DNA from: Anaerolineae bacterium
GTDB lineage: Bacteria > Chloroflexota > Anaerolineae > Anaerolineales > E44-bin32
Assembly: GCA_011174825.1 (NCBI GenBank)
Contig: DUEZ01000076.1
Span: 25,457 to 89,456, forward strand
Reading direction: 5' to 3'
DNA: 64,000 bases
Part shown: in pieces, positions 35,339-45,900 of the stretch
Layout of the letters: each line of letters opens with the position of its first letter
How positions within the stretch are numbered: the first letter of the stretch is position 1
Translations under genes and position numbers: made by a program
Notes under the pieces: model-generated
What the model saw: only the letters and a program-made list of their open reading frames with translations
Database searches by the model: none
What the model was told of the DNA's origin: nothing

Positions 35339-35838
35339 CCAACCTTCGATCGCGATTCCATCCTCCGCACGTTGTCAACTCAAGAATATGGTACGAGCAA
35401 AGCGACTCAACGTTGGCGCCTCGAATTCACTGGTGGATACCATCGTGGGCTTAGCAACCGAGCTGAGGCATTCGTCAATCTTTATTACAGTCACGTGAGA
35501 ATTGAGCATGTTTAAACAGAGGTAAGAAGAGAAAGGAAGGGATCGTCTGAAGAGTAAGAGAAGAAACCTTCTCAATTCTCCTCCTCCCGAAGCCCCGGAG
35601 ATAAAACTCCGGGGCTTCGTAATCTAAATTGAAAGCCAAGCATTTACCTCTTTATCATTGCGAGTTTTGTCTTTGTTGGACGGTGAGAGGGGGAAGCTGA
35701 ACTGCGAAGCACATCCCTGAGATCGCGACCACCCCGTCACTAAGTTTACGATGTAAGACTAGACAGGATTAAAGCGTCTATGGAGTGGCGGCAAGCAAAT
35801 GTTGGGCTCAAGCCAGATGCAAGAAGTGGAGTATAAAA
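35339..35838. other. Intergenic region before thioredoxin
   Basis: About 500 bases. The first 175 are open in the frame of the preceding small gene. A strong hairpin lies at 35588-35619. The part from 35620 to 35838 shows no gene and should hold the thioredoxin promoter. Confidence 0.5.
35588..35619 (+). terminator. Strong GC hairpin, probable terminator
   Basis: CGAAGCCCCGGAG pairs perfectly with CTCCGGGGCTTCG across six bases; TAATCTAAATT follows, a weak T-tract. It lies 250 bases after the small membrane-protein gene. Confidence 0.7.
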
Positions 35839-36192
35839 ATGATCAATGAACCTATCCATCTAACAGATGCTGAGTTTGAAGACAAAGTAGTGCAGTCGGT
35901 GCTCCCGGTGATTGTAGATTTCTGGGCACCATGGTGTGGTCCGTGTCATATGATCGCACCCTTATTGGAAAAGATCGCTTCGGACCACGCCGGCGAATTG
36001 ATAATTGCGAAGATCAATATCGATGAACACCGGGAATGGGCTGATAAGTCTGGAGTTCAAGGAATTCCAACCATGCTTTTCTTCCATAACGGAATGCTCG
36101 TTCATGAACAGATAGGTGCTCTCCCAGAGCCACTCCTTCGAAAGAAGGTTGAGGAGTTCTTAAAGATCGACGAGAAGGTTGTGGTTCATTGA
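35839..36192 (+). CDS. trx: Thioredoxin
   Basis: 117 residues from the ATG at 35839; the open frame extends to 35785 but the upstream part is not conserved. Thioredoxin reduces disulfides in the cytoplasm. The active site FWAPWCGPCHMIAP is at about 28-41, with the catalytic cysteines at 33 and 36, and the cis-Pro loop QGIPTMLFFHNG near 74 is intact. Length and motif order are typical. It ends in UGA, supporting the standard code. No thioredoxin reductase gene is adjacent. Confidence 0.96.
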   Translation: MINEPIHLTDAEFEDKVVQSVLPVIVDFWAPWCGPCHMIAPLLEKIASDHAGELIIAKINIDEHREWADKSGVQGIPTMLFFHNGMLVHEQIGALPEPLLRKKVEEFLKIDEKVVVH

Positions 36193-36288
36193 GGGTAGTG
36201 ATGCCCTCAAGTTTTTAAACCAAGATCTCTAAGTTTGATCTCTCCTCATTACCATCCGTTTTGGTCCAATACTTCCCGAAATATATCT

Positions 36289-36334
36289 AAACCATATTCA
36301 GCCCTTTGATCCTCGGTAAAGGGCTGGATGGTTT
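36289..36334 (+). terminator. Bulged hairpin downstream of thioredoxin
   Basis: AAACCAT and CAGCCCTTT pair with AAAGGGCTG and ATGGTTT around a ten-base loop with a small bulge. It lies about 95 bases after trx. The T-tract is poor, so the call is moderate. Confidence 0.5.
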
Positions 36335-36488
36335 AAGGACAAGTTGAGCTATGATTAAAGTGTGGTATCTTTCCAGAACATGAAACTCACGGTAATGTTA
36401 CGAAATAGCTTCCATATCAAAAGACCTTAAGCCAGCCATGGCCGTACACTTCCTTTGAAGCATCGAGACCCTGGGGAGGAATATCATC

Positions 36489-36803
36489 ATGAACATCCTT
36501 GGGAGAATACAAGATCTCTTCAACTCAGCGGCTGATGATAAGTCGGTCTACTGGGTTTTTGTGAGGTGTGACGATTGTAGTGAGAAACTCCAGACAAGGA
36601 TAAATCTGTACAACGACCTGAGTGTTCAGTACGACGATACAGAGGATAAGACCACATACTTCTGTCGTAAAACCCTCATTGGCAGTGAACAATGCTTCCG
36701 CCCCATCGAAGTCGAATTGACCTTTGATGAACAGCGCAAGTTGATCGATAAAAGGATCCAAGGTGGTCAATTCATATCCGAAGAAGAATACCAATCTGAA
36801 TAA
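36489..36803 (+). CDS. Small zinc-ribbon-like protein, unknown
   Basis: 104 residues. It starts MNILGRIQDLFNSAADDKSV and contains CDDC at 27-30 and further cysteines at 59 and 69 (YFCRKTLIGSEQCF), a spacing that fits a zinc ribbon binding one metal. The rest is polar with a charged tail. GGGAGGAATATCATC just upstream provides a ribosome site. I do not recognise a named family. It could bind nucleic acid or a protein partner. It stands alone. Confidence 0.75.
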   Translation: MNILGRIQDLFNSAADDKSVYWVFVRCDDCSEKLQTRINLYNDLSVQYDDTEDKTTYFCRKTLIGSEQCFRPIEVELTFDEQRKLIDKRIQGGQFISEEEYQSE

Positions 36804-37025
36804 TCGTGGATCCTATACATACTCACTAAAGGGGGAAAAGATGAGTATGGTGAACGTTTTATTATGAGATCCAATGCTTATGGGTTACACACACATATCG
36901 AGGGAAAAAATCGGAAATTCAACAATATTGTTGATTCATCCGTATAGTTTTCTAAAGCTTCATCTCGTTCAATTACATTTGTTGTAGTAGGCTTTTACCT
37001 ACTATTTGGAAAAGGAGACTTCCAT

Positions 37026-37922
37026 ATGCGTTTCGGTATCATGACGATGCAAGTCGACACTCTCATCCCTTCCGGCTTACCAGTCGATCAGATGTTGGCT
37101 CACGTCGCGGGCTTTGACTATGCGCAACTTGTCCGCAGGATGGTCGAATCTGGATTTCGAACCATCGAGCTTGGAGGCGATCTAGCACTTTTCTTGCCCA
37201 TGATCTTCGATCAGAACTCTATCGAAAGGTTATCTGAAGTTAAAGAGGAACTCGATCTAACGTACACGGTGCACTTACCTCTATGGTCTGTAGAACCATC
37301 GACGCCCCTTGAACCTGTACGGAAAGGGTCAGCGGATGCGATTGTCGATTTCATCCATTCTGTCCTGCCGCTTAACCCTGAAGTGTACGTTTTTCACGCG
37401 ACCGGAGCATTGGCCGCGGAGTTCTACCGCATGAACCTTCCCAAGATTGCTAAGATCGTCATCCTCCAACAATTCCAAACCAAGGCTGCCGAAAGCCTGC
37501 GCTGGATCCTCACCGAAACCGGTATCCCCTCTCGCGAAATAGCCATCGAGACCATCGAATTCCCCCTCGACTTAACACTTGACCTTGCTGAAGAGCTTGA
37601 CTTGTCCATCTGCCTCGATACCGGCCACGTTCTTTCTGGTTTCTCAGGTAATGTGACGGTTGAAGATGCATTGGAAGCCAGCTTGCCACGTTTAGCTGAA
37701 GTCCACCTGCACGATGGACCCCAACACAACCCCGAGCAGGAGATCGTCTATGGACTGGATCATCGTCCACTGGGAACCGGTGATCTCAACCTTGGATTTA
37801 TCCTTGATCACCTCATAGCTGCAGATTTCAATGGGCCAGTGATCTTTGAGCTCCAATTGTACGAAGCGCTGGATTCTCTCAATGTGATTAAGAGCCTCCG
37901 CCCTGATCTCCCTATCGAGTAA
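37026..37922 (+). CDS. Sugar phosphate isomerase/epimerase-like TIM barrel
   Basis: 298 residues. The AP-endonuclease-2/xylose-isomerase-like fold is shown by FRTIELGGDLALFLP near 48, YTVHLPLWSVEPSTP near 80, EIAIETIEFPLDL near 160, ICLDTGHVLSGFSG near 195 and LAEVHLHDGPQHN near 227, which together supply the His, Glu and Asp metal ligands. GTGDLNLGFILDHL near 250 and VIFELQLYEALDSL near 275 complete it. It may isomerise a sugar or act on inositol-type compounds. AAAAGGAGA lies ten bases before the ATG. No partner gene identifies the substrate. Confidence 0.85.
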   Translation: MRFGIMTMQVDTLIPSGLPVDQMLAHVAGFDYAQLVRRMVESGFRTIELGGDLALFLPMIFDQNSIERLSEVKEELDLTYTVHLPLWSVEPSTPLEPVRKGSADAIVDFIHSVLPLNPEVYVFHATGALAAEFYRMNLPKIAKIVILQQFQTKAAESLRWILTETGIPSREIAIETIEFPLDLTLDLAEELDLSICLDTGHVLSGFSGNVTVEDALEASLPRLAEVHLHDGPQHNPEQEIVYGLDHRPLGTGDLNLGFILDHLIAADFNGPVIFELQLYEALDSLNVIKSLRPDLPIE

Positions 37923-38098
37923 TCTGATTTATTTCGCAGGATTATTTGAAGCAATGTTGGCTACACGCAATTTATACGCATGAAGTGGTCCCACAACTGG
38001 TTGCTTTGAAAATCCCACTCTGCGGATTGATGGAAGAGTTTGCGGCCCCTTCGAAATGGTACTATCATAGAATATGAAAAGAGAACTCCATTGGAATC

Positions 38099-38266
38099 AT
38101 GAGCCCGATGGATATGTTGATCTTAAAACGGTTGTGGCGTTTTATCGTTCGTATGGATGTGGTGTCTATCCTCATCGTCCTTCTGTTAAGTCTTGCTGCA
38201 CCAGGGTCATTGTTCACCCAACTCCCCTCCAAGATCGAAACTGACCTGAGCACATTAGTGCCGTGA
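38099..38266 (+). pseudogene. ResB/CcsB N-terminal fragment
   Basis: A 55-codon frame starting at 38099 reads LKRLWRFIVRMDVVSILIVL followed by SLAAPGSLFTQLPSKIETD, which matches the first transmembrane helix and the GSxFPQLP segment of ResB cytochrome c biogenesis proteins. Intact ResB is 300-600 residues; everything after this segment is missing, and the UGA at 38264-38266 overlaps the next gene's ATG by one base. It is most likely a truncated remnant, though a small one-helix protein cannot be excluded. Confidence 0.6.
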
Positions 38267-38830
38267 TGTTCTGGAAATATGACCCGCTTGAGCTAACATC
38301 CGCTCAGCGGGTGGAATTGTTTTCATTAGCCCGAACAACCCTCGCAGAGTATTTGAAGACCGGCACCTTACCTGACTATGAGACAGACGATCCCGTACTC
38401 TCGCGCCGTTTAGGTGCTTTTGTTACCCTGAAGAAAGACGCGGAACTATGAAGCTGCATCGGAAGCCTACGAAACAACTTACCCCTCTATCAGGTCGTGC
38501 AAGAGATGACTGTTTCCGCAGCTACATCAGACCCTCGTTTCCCACAGTTAACCTTGGAGGAATTCGATCTGATAAGCATTGAGATCTCTGTGCTATCGCC
38601 TTTAAAACGGATCACGGACATCAACATGATCGAGGTTGGGACGCACGGGCTTGTATTCCATCAGGCAGGGATGCAAGGCGTACTCCTACCACAAGTTGCC
38701 ATTGAGCAGGGCTGGGATCGTCAGGCTTTCATCGAAAATGTATGCCTCAAAGCAGGACTTCCCCGCAATTGCTGGCAGGAAAAATCCGATCATGTACACC
38801 TTCACGGCGCTGGTGTTTGGTGAGGAGTGA
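38266..38830 (+). pseudogene. amrA: AMMECR1-domain protein AmrA, with in-frame UGA and a one-base frameshift
   Basis: The frame starts at the ATG at 38266 and reads LTSAQRVELFSLARTTLAEY and RRLGAFVTLKKDAEL, then UGA at 38449-38451, then SCIGSLRNNLPLYQVVQEM and AATSDPRFPQLTLEEFD in the same frame. The UGA stands at the Arg of the conserved ELRGCIG motif, so CGA to UGA is likely. A second lesion follows in a run of five A at about 38782: removing one A restores NPIMYTFTALVFGEE, the normal C-terminus, ending at 38830. AmrA belongs to the AmmeMemoRadiSam set (AMMECR1, Memo, radical SAM) of unknown function. The radical SAM gene amrS follows three bases later; no Memo gene is in the window. Confidence 0.88.
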
Positions 38831-38833
38831 GAT

Positions 38834-39865
38834 ATGAAAGCCCCTCTTTCCAGCCATAGGGAGGCTCGCCTTCAAGAAGTGGCTCAGGGTAAGGTACGTT
38901 GTCTTCTCTGTGAAAGACGTTGTCTGATCATTGAGGGGGGAAAAGGATGGTGTCAGACAAGATACAATCAGAATGGCATCTTGTTTACCTCAATCTATGG
39001 TGCCGTTTCCTCCCTTTCGGCCAATCCCATTGAGAAAAAACCCTTGTACCACTTCTATCCAGGAAGCCGAGCTTTGACGGCTGGCAGTTGGAGCTGCAAT
39101 TTTGGCTGCCCTTGGTGCCAAAATTGGGACATAAGCAAAACACCGCCTCCTGCGCGGTGCCGCTTTATGTCGCCAAAGGCTTTTATCGAAGAGACCATCC
39201 GTCTGTCCTGTCAAGGGACGTCGATCAGCTTCAACGAACCGACGCTCTCTTTTGATTGGTCGTTGGAGGTTTTCCAGCTAGCCCACGAGCGTGGTCTCTA
39301 TAACACCTTCGTCACAAATGGGTATATGACAGCCACAGCGCTCGATCTGCTCCATGGTGCAGGTTTGGATGCGATGAATGTAGACATCAAAGGGAAAAAG
39401 GGAGAGGTCAGAAAATATTGCCAGGGAATTGATGTCGATCGAGTTTGGGCTCGCTGCCAACAAGCGAGAGAACTCGGGCTGCATATCGAGATCACAACCT
39501 TGATCATCCCCGGAGTAAATGACGATGTCGAGAGTTGTGTCGAAATCGCGAACCGTATTGCTGATGAGCTAGGATGTGAAACGCCGTGGCACGTAAGTGG
39601 ATACCACCCGGCCTATAGATTTGTTTCACCGTCTACACCAATCTCGACCCTCGAGCTGGCTTGGGCGATTGGGATGGACGCAGGTTTGAAGTTCGTCTAC
39701 CTGGGTAATGTCCCCGGGCATCATAAGGACAACACCTATTGCCCGCGATGCGGGGCAACGTTGATTGAACGACGAGGCTTCTTCATGAAGCAAAACTTGA
39801 TGGAGAATGGCCGTTGTTACGCTTGCGGGGAATCTATTGCCGGTATGGGATGGAATTGGTGTTAG
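38834..39865 (+). CDS. amrS: AmmeMemoRadiSam system radical SAM enzyme
   Basis: 343 residues. The cluster motif CNFGCPWCQNW places the three [4Fe-4S] cysteines at 88, 92 and 95, the CxxxCxxC pattern for SAM cleavage. An N-terminal Cys set (23, 26, 30, 40) precedes it. FNEPTLSFDW near 135, NVDIKGKKGEVRKYCQG near 183 and LIIPGVNDD near 219 are typical of the AmrS/PflA-like family. The last 45 residues form a zinc-ribbon-like end (YCPRCG and CYACGES). The chemistry is not known for the family. It lies three bases after amrA and is undamaged, unlike its neighbour. Confidence 0.92.
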   Translation: MKAPLSSHREARLQEVAQGKVRCLLCERRCLIIEGGKGWCQTRYNQNGILFTSIYGAVSSLSANPIEKKPLYHFYPGSRALTAGSWSCNFGCPWCQNWDISKTPPPARCRFMSPKAFIEETIRLSCQGTSISFNEPTLSFDWSLEVFQLAHERGLYNTFVTNGYMTATALDLLHGAGLDAMNVDIKGKKGEVRKYCQGIDVDRVWARCQQARELGLHIEITTLIIPGVNDDVESCVEIANRIADELGCETPWHVSGYHPAYRFVSPSTPISTLELAWAIGMDAGLKFVYLGNVPGHHKDNTYCPRCGATLIERRGFFMKQNLMENGRCYACGESIAGMGWNWC

Positions 39866-39943
39866 CTCGAGGTTGTATATATGATGGGAACGCACATTCA
39901 GAATTTCGCAGGATCGTAGATGATTTCTTTCTAATCCGCACTT

Positions 39944-42900
39944 TTAGATTCCCCTCCCCATCCGAACCCGTACGATGTGGTGCCCCGGTTCGCCATCTAA
40001 TGGAATCTCAAGCTGTGTAAGTCGCTGGCCATCCAACTCAACCCACGCCACATCACTGGACACATGATCCGGGTTCTCGAAAATAATTTCGTAATGTGAA
40101 TCACCTCTCCGGTAACGCATTGTAAATTGGTCCCAGTATGAGGGGATAGCAGGCTCGATTCGAAGCGTTTCCCCACGCAGCTTAAACCCTAGAACTTCCT
40201 CAATCCAAACGCGGTACATCCAACCAGCTGACCCGGTATACCAGGTCCACCCACCCTGACCAATCTTTCCAAGTAGGTTATATACATCCGCAGCAACGAC
40301 ATACGGTTCTACCATGTAACGTTCTGCTTCTTCAGGTTCTTTAGCATGCTCAATTGGATTCATGATCCGGAGCAACCACGCTGCCCGATCTCCATCCCCT
40401 TGTTGAGCCAATGCCATGGCTAACCATAACGAACCGTGCGTATATTGACCGCCATTCTCACGGACGCCCGGTGGATATCCCATAATATAACCTGGGTTTG
40501 GCTTCGACTTGTCAAATGGCGGTGTAAAGAGAAGCACCAGCTTATCTTCCTCTCGGACGAGTTGATCGACCGCTGCATCCACCGCTCGCTTTGCTCGCTG
40601 TTGATCAGCCGCTCCGCTGATGATCGCCCACGACTGGGGCAGCGAACCAATACGGGCTTCTTGATTCGTGATCGATCCGAGCGGGGTTCCATCATCGAAA
40701 TAAGCTCGCCGATACCAATCTCCATCCCATGCTTCACCCTCGACAGCCCGCGCTAAACTACGCGTTTCCTTCCGATATTTCTCCGCGAGGTCGCTTTCCC
40801 CTTTCAGATCCGCTAACTCGGCAAACCCATGGAGCACATCGATCAAGAACCAAGCGAGCCAGACACTTTCACCTCTTCCCCCATCTCCAACCCGATTCAT
40901 ACCATCGTTCCAGTCACCGATACCGATCAGTGGCAATCCATGAACACCGGATGTAAGACCACGATCGATCGCTCGACGACAGTGCTCGAAAAGTGTAGCA
41001 GACTCGAGTGTTATGACTGGCGTCATGAAAACTTCGTTCTCGTCCTCTTCTAATGCTGGACCCTCTAAAAATGAGATCTCCTCGTCAAGGATAGCCTCAT
41101 CACCAGTTGAGTTCACATAATGAACCACAACATAGGGTAGCCAAAGCAGATCGTCTGAAAAGCGAGAGCGGATTCCACCCCCGCCTGGTTGATGCCACCA
41201 ATGTTGGACATCACCTTCTCGGAATTGCCTGCTCGCTGCTAACAAGATGTGGTCCCGGGCGATCTTCGGGGCTGAGTAGATCAACGCCATGACATCCTGA
41301 AGTTGATCACGAAATCCGAACGCGCCGCTGGATTGATAGAACGCAGATCGACCCCAGACACGGCAACTCAATGTCTGGTAGAGAAGCCAATGATTGATGA
41401 GAAAGTTCGCTGAAAGTTCTGGGGTCTCCACCTGAATGTTTCCTAAAAGGTTGTCCCACCATCTTGTGGTTCGAAGCAGCGCTTCTTCCACTCCGAGATC
41501 TTCTCGATACTTACCTACCAACCGTCGAACTTCTTCTACGGAGCCGGCTTGGCCGAGAAGGCAAATCACATCTGTGCTCTCACCAGGGGCTAACTCTAGC
41601 TTGACCTGCATTGCTGAACATGGATCCAATCCTGCTCCGGTTCGGTTGGAGAGCTTTAGTCGTTTCATGGCATCTGGATCAGCCAGAGTGCCGTTCCGCC
41701 CTATGAATTCGTTATTGTCACCGGTGATGCTATGTGGGGCGGGATTTATCGCGCTAAATGCGATCCGATCTCTATAATCGGCGTTGTATCGGTTTCTGGC
41801 CAAGATCACTTTTGATGTATCGTCCCACTTCGTCTCGACGTGTTGTTGAGTCTTTTCTCGATCATCACCTAACGTCCACTCTAGATAGAACGTGACAGAC
41901 AACCGCCGCTTCTTCGATGAGCCATTGCGAAGGCGCAATCGTTGCACGCGAATTGGTTCCCCACCCTGATCATCCATCGGCACAAAGGTGACCAACTCCT
42001 GCTCGATCGAGTGGCTATTGTGTTCGAAGACCGAAAAGCCAGCCCCATGTCTTGTTCGATACGCATCCAACTCTCGAATAGGTAGGGGAGTGGGTGTCCA
42101 GAATTTCCCTGTCTCCTCATCGCGGATGAAGATCGTGTCGGGTGGCGGATCGCTTACTGGGTCATTAGACCAACGGGTTAGCCGATTCTGTTGGCTATTC
42201 CCATACCAAGTAAAACCCGACCCGGACTCGCTGATCAAAGTGCCAAAAGTCGGATTCGCAATGACATTCACCCACGGTGCCGGTGTTTGATCCTCAGGCC
42301 CAAGGTAGATCGCATAAACACGTCCGTCGTGGGTAAATCCACCTAAGCTGTTGAAATACGCAAGATCCATGTAGGGCAGGGGCGCAGATGGCTCCTCGGG
42401 GACGAAAGATATTGACAAGGGGGAGGGATATTCCGTTGTCTTAGAACGACCAGCCAGCTGTTGATGTAAGGAGCCCCGAGAAGCCACCAAAGATACCCGT
42501 GCGACGGCCAACATAAGGGTCAGATCCTCCTCTGAGATCTGATCCACATTGAGCAGGAAGACGCCATCGGATTGACTAACGCCGGTAAGTGAAGATTGGG
42601 CTTGGATCAGCCTTTTAAGTTCCTCGTTCAACGGCTGCTCATAACTGCTCGATTCCTCATTCAGGATCACCAGATCAGCGTTCAACCCATGCTGGTGCCA
42701 GTACGAATGCGCTTGCAGCATTTGTCGCGCGAAATTGAGATCAGCCCCTTCAGCGATACTCAGGACAGCAATGGGCTTATCTCCTGAAATGCCATAAGGC
42801 CAGAGGCGTGACTGATCAAGCTCGTTTTGCCTAAGCACCTCTCCGGGTGGACGAAATGTAGCACTGGGATAGAGCATATAACTGGCTAGCTGTTGAAAAC

Positions 42901-45900
42901 GACGGGCATCGTCCGGTTGAATGCGTAATTGACGTAACTCAACCTGAGCTTGGACCCAAGCTAAGTCAAGTGCGCGATCAACGGATTGAGATTCACGATA
43001 TCTGTCCAGCAGGTTCAGCAACTTCTCGCGGGTTTCAGCTACGCATAGGATCAAAGTAAACCGTTTCCTCTGTCTAGGCTTCAACACCACTTCACGACGA
43101 ATACTTAAAATCGGATCCAGTACCGCCCCCTCTGTATTGGTTAACTCTTGGTTTAAGGCAATCGGAGCAACAGTTGTGTGACCACGACCGATGAAGCGTC
43201 GTCGATCGGTCTCGAATTGTATCGACGCTTCCAAGGTAGGATCATAGGTAATCAAGTGACCAACCCAGATGGGAGGGTCATCTTCGTTCCGTGGTCGACG
43301 CGAAGCAATCAATGCCCCAAGATTAGGGACAAACTCTGTTTGGATAAATAGTTTATTGAAGGCTGGATGTTGACGATCGGTGTTATGAGGAGCCATGGCT
43401 AGCTCAAGATAGCTCGTAACCTCTAGCTCTCGCTGACGGTTCGTGCGATTAATGAGCGTGATACGCCTGATCTCAACGTTATCCTCTGGCGAGACGGTGA
43501 TCACACTCTCACTTTCGATACCGTCATCGGAACGGCGGATCTCAGCTCGATCAATGGTGAAGCTCACGGCGTAATTGTCCATCTTCCCGCCAACTGGTTG
43601 GAAAGTGTTGCTCCAAACCCTGTCCGTCTCCGTATCGCGGAAGTAACAGAAGGTTCCCCAGTTATCACGGGTGGTGTCCGCCCTCCAGCGAGTGATATCA
43701 ATATCGCGCCAGCGGCTATAGCCCCCACCGGCGCCACTTATCAGCAAGCTATATTCTCCGTTACTTATGAGTTGTGTAACGGGTGTCGGCGTATGTGGGG
43801 TATCGAATTTGCTTACCGAGGGCGCTACCTCGGCGCTTGATGCAAGTGAACCAGCATGCTCTCGCCTAGGAAACTCATTCAATGGTGGTGCAATCGGAAT
43901 CCGCTCATACAAGAGAGGCTCCGTTGCCCTAACTCGCGCATCGGAATGAAATCGTCTCTGCAATGGCTGATCGTTTAAAAGGCTGTTGATCGCGAGAAAT
44001 CCCATCGCCTGGTGATGAGCCATGTAGGTTCGGGCAGGTACGCCGCGTTTCCCATCACGACTACGATGTCGGCTGAAATCAATGGCGTCATAGTAACCGT
44101 AGCTATCATGGAGTCCGATCTGATCTAATCTTTTCAGATTACGAATCGCTGCTGCCGGATCTATCATGAGGGCTAACAGTGTGGCGTATGGCGCGACGAC
44201 TAATTCTTCCCCAAGCCCTCGTTTGAGACCCAAACCAGGTACTCCGAAGGCCTTATACTGATAGATCCTATTATTATCCAGATCACTGAAGGCCGATTCG
44301 GAAATCCCCCACGGAACACCTCGTTGGCGTGCGTAATCGATTTGTTGCGCCACTGCCTCACGCGCAGCCATATCGAGCAGTGAATTTTCAAATCCCTTTT
44401 GAAGCAGCAGTGGCATCAAGTACTCGAACATCGTCCCAGTCCAACTGAGTAGAAGATGGCGATTGCCTACTCTAGCGAACGGACGTGATAGCGCTAGCCA
44501 GTGATCGCTTGGAACGTCACCTCTAGCGATAGCGACGAAGCTGGCTAAACGAGCTTCACTTGCTAACAGATCGTAATAGGATGGATCTAAATGCTGCTCG
44601 TTGAGGTTATACCCGATAGAAAATAGTCGGCGGTTTGTGTCATAGAGGAACCGCATATTCATACTATCGCCGAGGTCCCGTATCCGATGGATAAGATCCG
44701 CTACGTTGGAAAGCATCTCCCCAGCAAACCATTTCGATCGAGAATAATCTTTCCTGATACGATTTACCCATACTTCGAGCTGCTCCGGGGGATCGGACAA
44801 TTGTTTATACTCAGATTCTAAGACCTCGATGAAATGAATGTCTCCAGAAGCAATATCTTTTAACGATAGGGGCGATTTCAAGAAATTTCGGTAGGCATCC
44901 TTTACCCTACTGTTGAAAAGATCTATGTTGTCCTTTGATTCCCGTAAAATAAATTCAACCCAGGGAAGATAACGATCAATTAATTCCACCCAAGCCATCA
45001 ATTGCTGTTGTACCTTTTCAGACCAATAAACCGCTTCACTGTCCAACTGAGAATCCTGCTTTAAGAGAAGGACAAGGTCATCAACAGAATTGACTGCGAA
45101 CCAAATGTGTAAAATAAATTCTTCGAGATTCTTGGGTTTCGTTAAGAACATTTCTTCAAGTTTCACGAAGATTTCATTGTGTCTTCCGCGATGATCAATC
45201 CTGTTGAGCACTTCACGAAGGATTCGTAGCGTATCAATCACTCCCCGAGAAGCTTGTTCACCAAAGAGTGGCGAGTCGATTACCTCCTGAATTCCTTGAT
45301 CGAGTGCCCAGAGACTTCCTAAGAGATTTCCACTATCGACAGTAGAAACATAGCGCGGCATCAACGGGCGAAGGTTCTGAAGTTCATACCAATTAAGTAG
45401 ATGCCCTTCAAACCGTTCGAGATTATCAATCGTATTGAAGGTCTGAGTCATCAAGTTAACGAATTGATCACCTGTCACGTAACCGAAATCGTAAGCTCCC
45501 AACGCACTCAACAGCCAAAGCCCAATGTTTGTTGGGCTGGTTCTCATCGCCAGCTCTTTACGATGCGAGATCTGATAATTATCTGGCGGCAGCCATTTCG
45601 TATCAGAGCGCACAAAGTCATCGTAGAAGCGCCATGTTTCTCGTGCAATTCGCCTCAGCATCTGCGAATCTCTATCCGAGATTTGTACCTGACGCGGCGT
45701 TCGGTCAGGCTTGACAGCAAGCCACATTGCAACAAATGGACTGATAAACCAAAGAAGTAAGAAGAACCCTGCAAAAATCAAACTGAAGGGTTCAACCCAA
45801 AAAAGCAATCCCGTTAGGCCAATAGAAAGAACGCTGACCATTCCCATATGGAGATAAAAAGCTCGATCGTGGCCGGAAACATCCCATTGTGCCATTTGGG

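Noticed and set aside
35386-35496. Plus-strand frame MVRAKRLNVGASNSLVDTIV
   Set aside because: 36 codons without a ribosome site; overlaps another open frame, so neither is called.
26654-38451. Recoded UGA (alternative genetic code or selenocysteine)
   Set aside because: UGA ends full-length genes such as uvrB, trx and the 531-residue gene; the three internal UGAs stand at sites that are not usual Cys/Sec positions, would need different amino acids, and no SECIS or Sec genes were seen.
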